A DNA stretch of 14,641 nucleotides from Phycisphaerae bacterium (GTDB lineage: Bacteria; Planctomycetota; Phycisphaerae; Sedimentisphaerales; SG8-4). Below are positions 13,745 through 14,641 of the stretch, one piece after another. The position numbers and the translations under genes are program-made. How positions within the stretch are numbered: the first letter of the stretch is position 1; each line of letters opens with the position of its first letter. Location of the stretch: contig JAUVYQ010000064.1 in NCBI GenBank assembly GCA_030603035.1, positions 1-14,641 of the forward strand, written 5' to 3'. Under the pieces are notes generated by a model. It was given only the letters and a program-made list of their open reading frames with translations, was not told where the DNA came from and ran no database searches.

Positions 13745-13777
13745 TTCGTATTGCGTATATCGTATTGCGTATTGCGT
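13745..13777. repeat. CGTATTGCGT repeat, copy B (upstream of ACP gene)
   Basis: Plus strand has TTCGTATTGCG, TATATCG, TATTGCGTATTGCGT. It shares the 17-mer CGTATATCGTATTGCGT with copy C (opposite orientation). It sits between the ACP gene's ribosome-binding site and the preceding gene. Confidence 0.8.
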
Positions 13778-13814
13778 TTATGTTAGCATTGCTATTACTG
13801 TACCAAGCAGGAAT

Positions 13815-14285
13815 TTATTCGCAACTCAATATCTTCCATCGTTTTTTCATATTCTCGATAATTTTGGCATCCACTTCTGCCATTGTAGAATTTTCATCAG
13901 AGAGGTTAAAGTGCCTTAGTCCAAATCTTGCTTCCACGATTCGCGCACCTTCCGATAAACCGAAGCCCGAAAAACTGCTGACGTCTTCTTCTATTGTTTT
14001 CGCCTCGACTGTATATTCTATCTGCGCGCCCGGCGGCAGAAAACTTCTATATTTTACATTTCTTGCCTGTTTAAGCAATATCATACTGTGGGCGAAATCC
14101 TCCGCCTCTCTCACCAGCCACGATGCCGATTCAATCAGTCCTTCCAGCAGCAGGACGCCCGGCAGCACCGGAAATGCGGGAAAATGGTCCGCCAGATACT
14201 CTTCGGCCATAGAAACGCTCTTGACTGCCTTTATTTCCTTGCCGCTCTTGAGCGAAACAATCTTATCAATCAGGATAAATCGCAT
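13815..14285 (-). CDS. FabZ-like 3-hydroxyacyl-ACP dehydratase, distal (first gene of the module)
   Basis: A 156-residue hotdog-fold protein. The catalytic pair is kept: H34 in ADHFPAF and E48 in LPGVLLLEGLIESASWL. HFPA replaces the usual HFPG, and EGLIES replaces EAMAQ, so it is clearly diverged from housekeeping FabZ and from the other dehydratase here (the shared opening is MR..IDK.V...SG). It probably dehydrates a 3-hydroxyacyl chain on the adjacent ACP; a thioesterase-like role cannot be excluded for this fold. It is the first visible gene of the minus-strand module, 94 bases before the ACP gene. ATG 14285 has no Shine-Dalgarno; the GTTCGT-type repeat runs to within about three bases of it. 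Confidence 0.85.
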   Translation of the reverse strand: MRFILIDKIVSLKSGKEIKAVKSVSMAEEYLADHFPAFPVLPGVLLLEGLIESASWLVREAEDFAHSMILLKQARNVKYRSFLPPGAQIEYTVEAKTIEEDVSSFSGFGLSEGARIVEARFGLRHFNLSDENSTMAEVDAKIIENMKKRWKILSCE

Positions 14286-14288
14286 AAA

Positions 14289-14364
14289 TTAGTTCGTTGT
14301 TCATAGTTCATTGTACGTAGTCCATAGTGTGTGGCTCGTGGTTCGTGTCTCGATTCACGATTCA
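14289..14364. repeat. GTTCGT/GTTCATAG degenerate repeat (leader of the distal dehydratase)
   Basis: Plus strand: TTAGTTCGTTGTTCATAG, TTCATTGTACGTAGTCCATAG, TGTGTGGCTCGTGGTTCGTG and on. It is a run of 8-10-base variants ending next to the dehydratase start codon. Confidence 0.65.
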
Positions 14365-14380
14365 CTAAATACCATTTACT

Positions 14381-14422
14381 TTTTTCTCTGCGGTCTTTGC
14401 GTTCTCGGCGGTTAATCCTTTT
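14381..14422 (-). repeat. Copy of the CGCAGAGAA 9-base-unit repeat family (minus orientation)
   Basis: On the minus strand it reads GGATTAACCGCCGAGAA, then CGCAAAGAC and CGCAGAGAA. It begins with GGATTA like the copy inside comEC. Confidence 0.75.
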
Positions 14423-14454
14423 CGCAATACGCACGACGCAATACGATATACGAG
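14422..14454. repeat. CGTATTGCGT repeat, copy C
   Basis: Opposite orientation to copies A and B. Its reverse complement shares a 19-mer with A and a 17-mer with B, so it looks like a mosaic of both. Confidence 0.8.
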
Positions 14455-14496
14455 ATGAAATCGTTTTTCCAGCCTTTTTTCACTTTTTCCTTTTTT

Positions 14497-14641
14497 GACG
14501 CAGATTTCGCAGATTTCAGGACAAGGATTAGCCACGAAGGCACCAAGACACGAAGAAAAATTAGCCACAGATGAACGCAGATTTCGCAGATTAACGCAGA
14601 AAAATTTAGACACAGATTAACACTGATTGACACCGATTTTT
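14497..14641 (+). repeat. Composite CAGATTTCGCAGATT / CACGAAGGCACCAAG / CACAGATTAACAC block
   Basis: Contains GACGCAGATTTCGCAGATTT (14497-14516), then TTAGCCACGAAGGCACCAAG..GAAAAATTAG (14528-14564), GAACGCAGATTTCGCAGATT, and GACACAGATTAACACTGATT to the window edge. The order parallels 8286-8374. It continues beyond the window. Confidence 0.75.

Larger units (their letters stand above)
14286..14641. other. 356-base gene-free repeat mosaic at the right end
   Basis: No gene is supported; short open frames here read repeat DNA. It holds a GTTCGTAGTTCATAG-type repeat (14289-14364), a 9-base-unit copy on the minus strand (14381-14422), CGTATTGCGT copy C (14422-14454), a CAGATTTCGCAGATTTC repeat (14497-14517), and a long composite (14528-14641) that matches the order seen at 8286-8374. 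Any promoter for the fatty-acid-like module should lie here, but none stood out. Confidence 0.75.

Noticed and set aside
14365..14633. Short minus-strand open frames in the right-end repeats
   Set aside because: Their translations (LRNLRSSVA, CEICVHLW and the like) are just readings of the repeat units in different frames.

Overview
The window (about 14.6 kb, mid-GC) comes from a bacterial chromosome. It has only housekeeping, envelope and toxin-antitoxin genes; I see no phage, plasmid or insertion-sequence genes, no tRNA or rRNA, and no CRISPR array. Three things suggest a Planctomycetota (Phycisphaerae-like) or similar environmental lineage: a paired ketosynthase/ACP/dehydratase operon, an unusually long acyl carrier protein, and intergenic spacers packed with several families of degenerate short-unit repeats. 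This placement is inference from general familiarity and is only low to moderate in confidence; a marker-gene tree would settle it.

Left part, plus strand (1-4681): the 3' end of a shikimate dehydrogenase gene (aroE); an MntA-HepT type toxin-antitoxin pair (627-1284); argininosuccinate synthase argG (1457-2674) with a good promoter; a type IV prepilin peptidase (2775-3959); and an OmpA-domain lipoprotein (4010-4681), which has its own near-consensus promoter inside the end of the peptidase gene. A large comEC/rec2 DNA-uptake gene (7414-4694, minus strand) converges on the lipoprotein gene with a 12-base gap. The peptidase and ComEC could both serve type IV pilus-dependent DNA uptake, but they are not co-transcribed.

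Middle (7415-8761): a VapBC toxin-antitoxin operon with a clear sigma70 promoter and palindromic operator candidates. It sits between two 53-base direct repeats that are 48/53 identical. A 555-base gene-free stretch follows; it is a mosaic of at least six repeat families.

Right part, minus strand, read from 14285 down to 8762: FabZ-like dehydratase, acyl carrier protein, second FabZ-like dehydratase, ketosynthase-like protein, ketosynthase, then seryl-tRNA synthetase. The dehydratase, ketosynthase-like and ketosynthase genes are contiguous (TGATG and TAAATG junctions). The ketosynthase (KSalpha) has an intact Cys/His/Lys/His set. Its partner has Glu at the catalytic Cys position and Asn at the second His position, so it looks like a chain-length-factor (KSbeta) subunit. 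This is the most interesting system in the window: a compact type II FAS/PKS-like acyl-chain module with no ketoreductase or acyltransferase here.

The second theme is the repeats. The same families fill the spacers, run up to start codons that lack a Shine-Dalgarno sequence (serS, the distal dehydratase, comEC), and appear inside comEC. There a roughly 34-codon block made of two oppositely oriented 9-base-unit repeats, and a separate array of eight 7-base units, are translated in frame.
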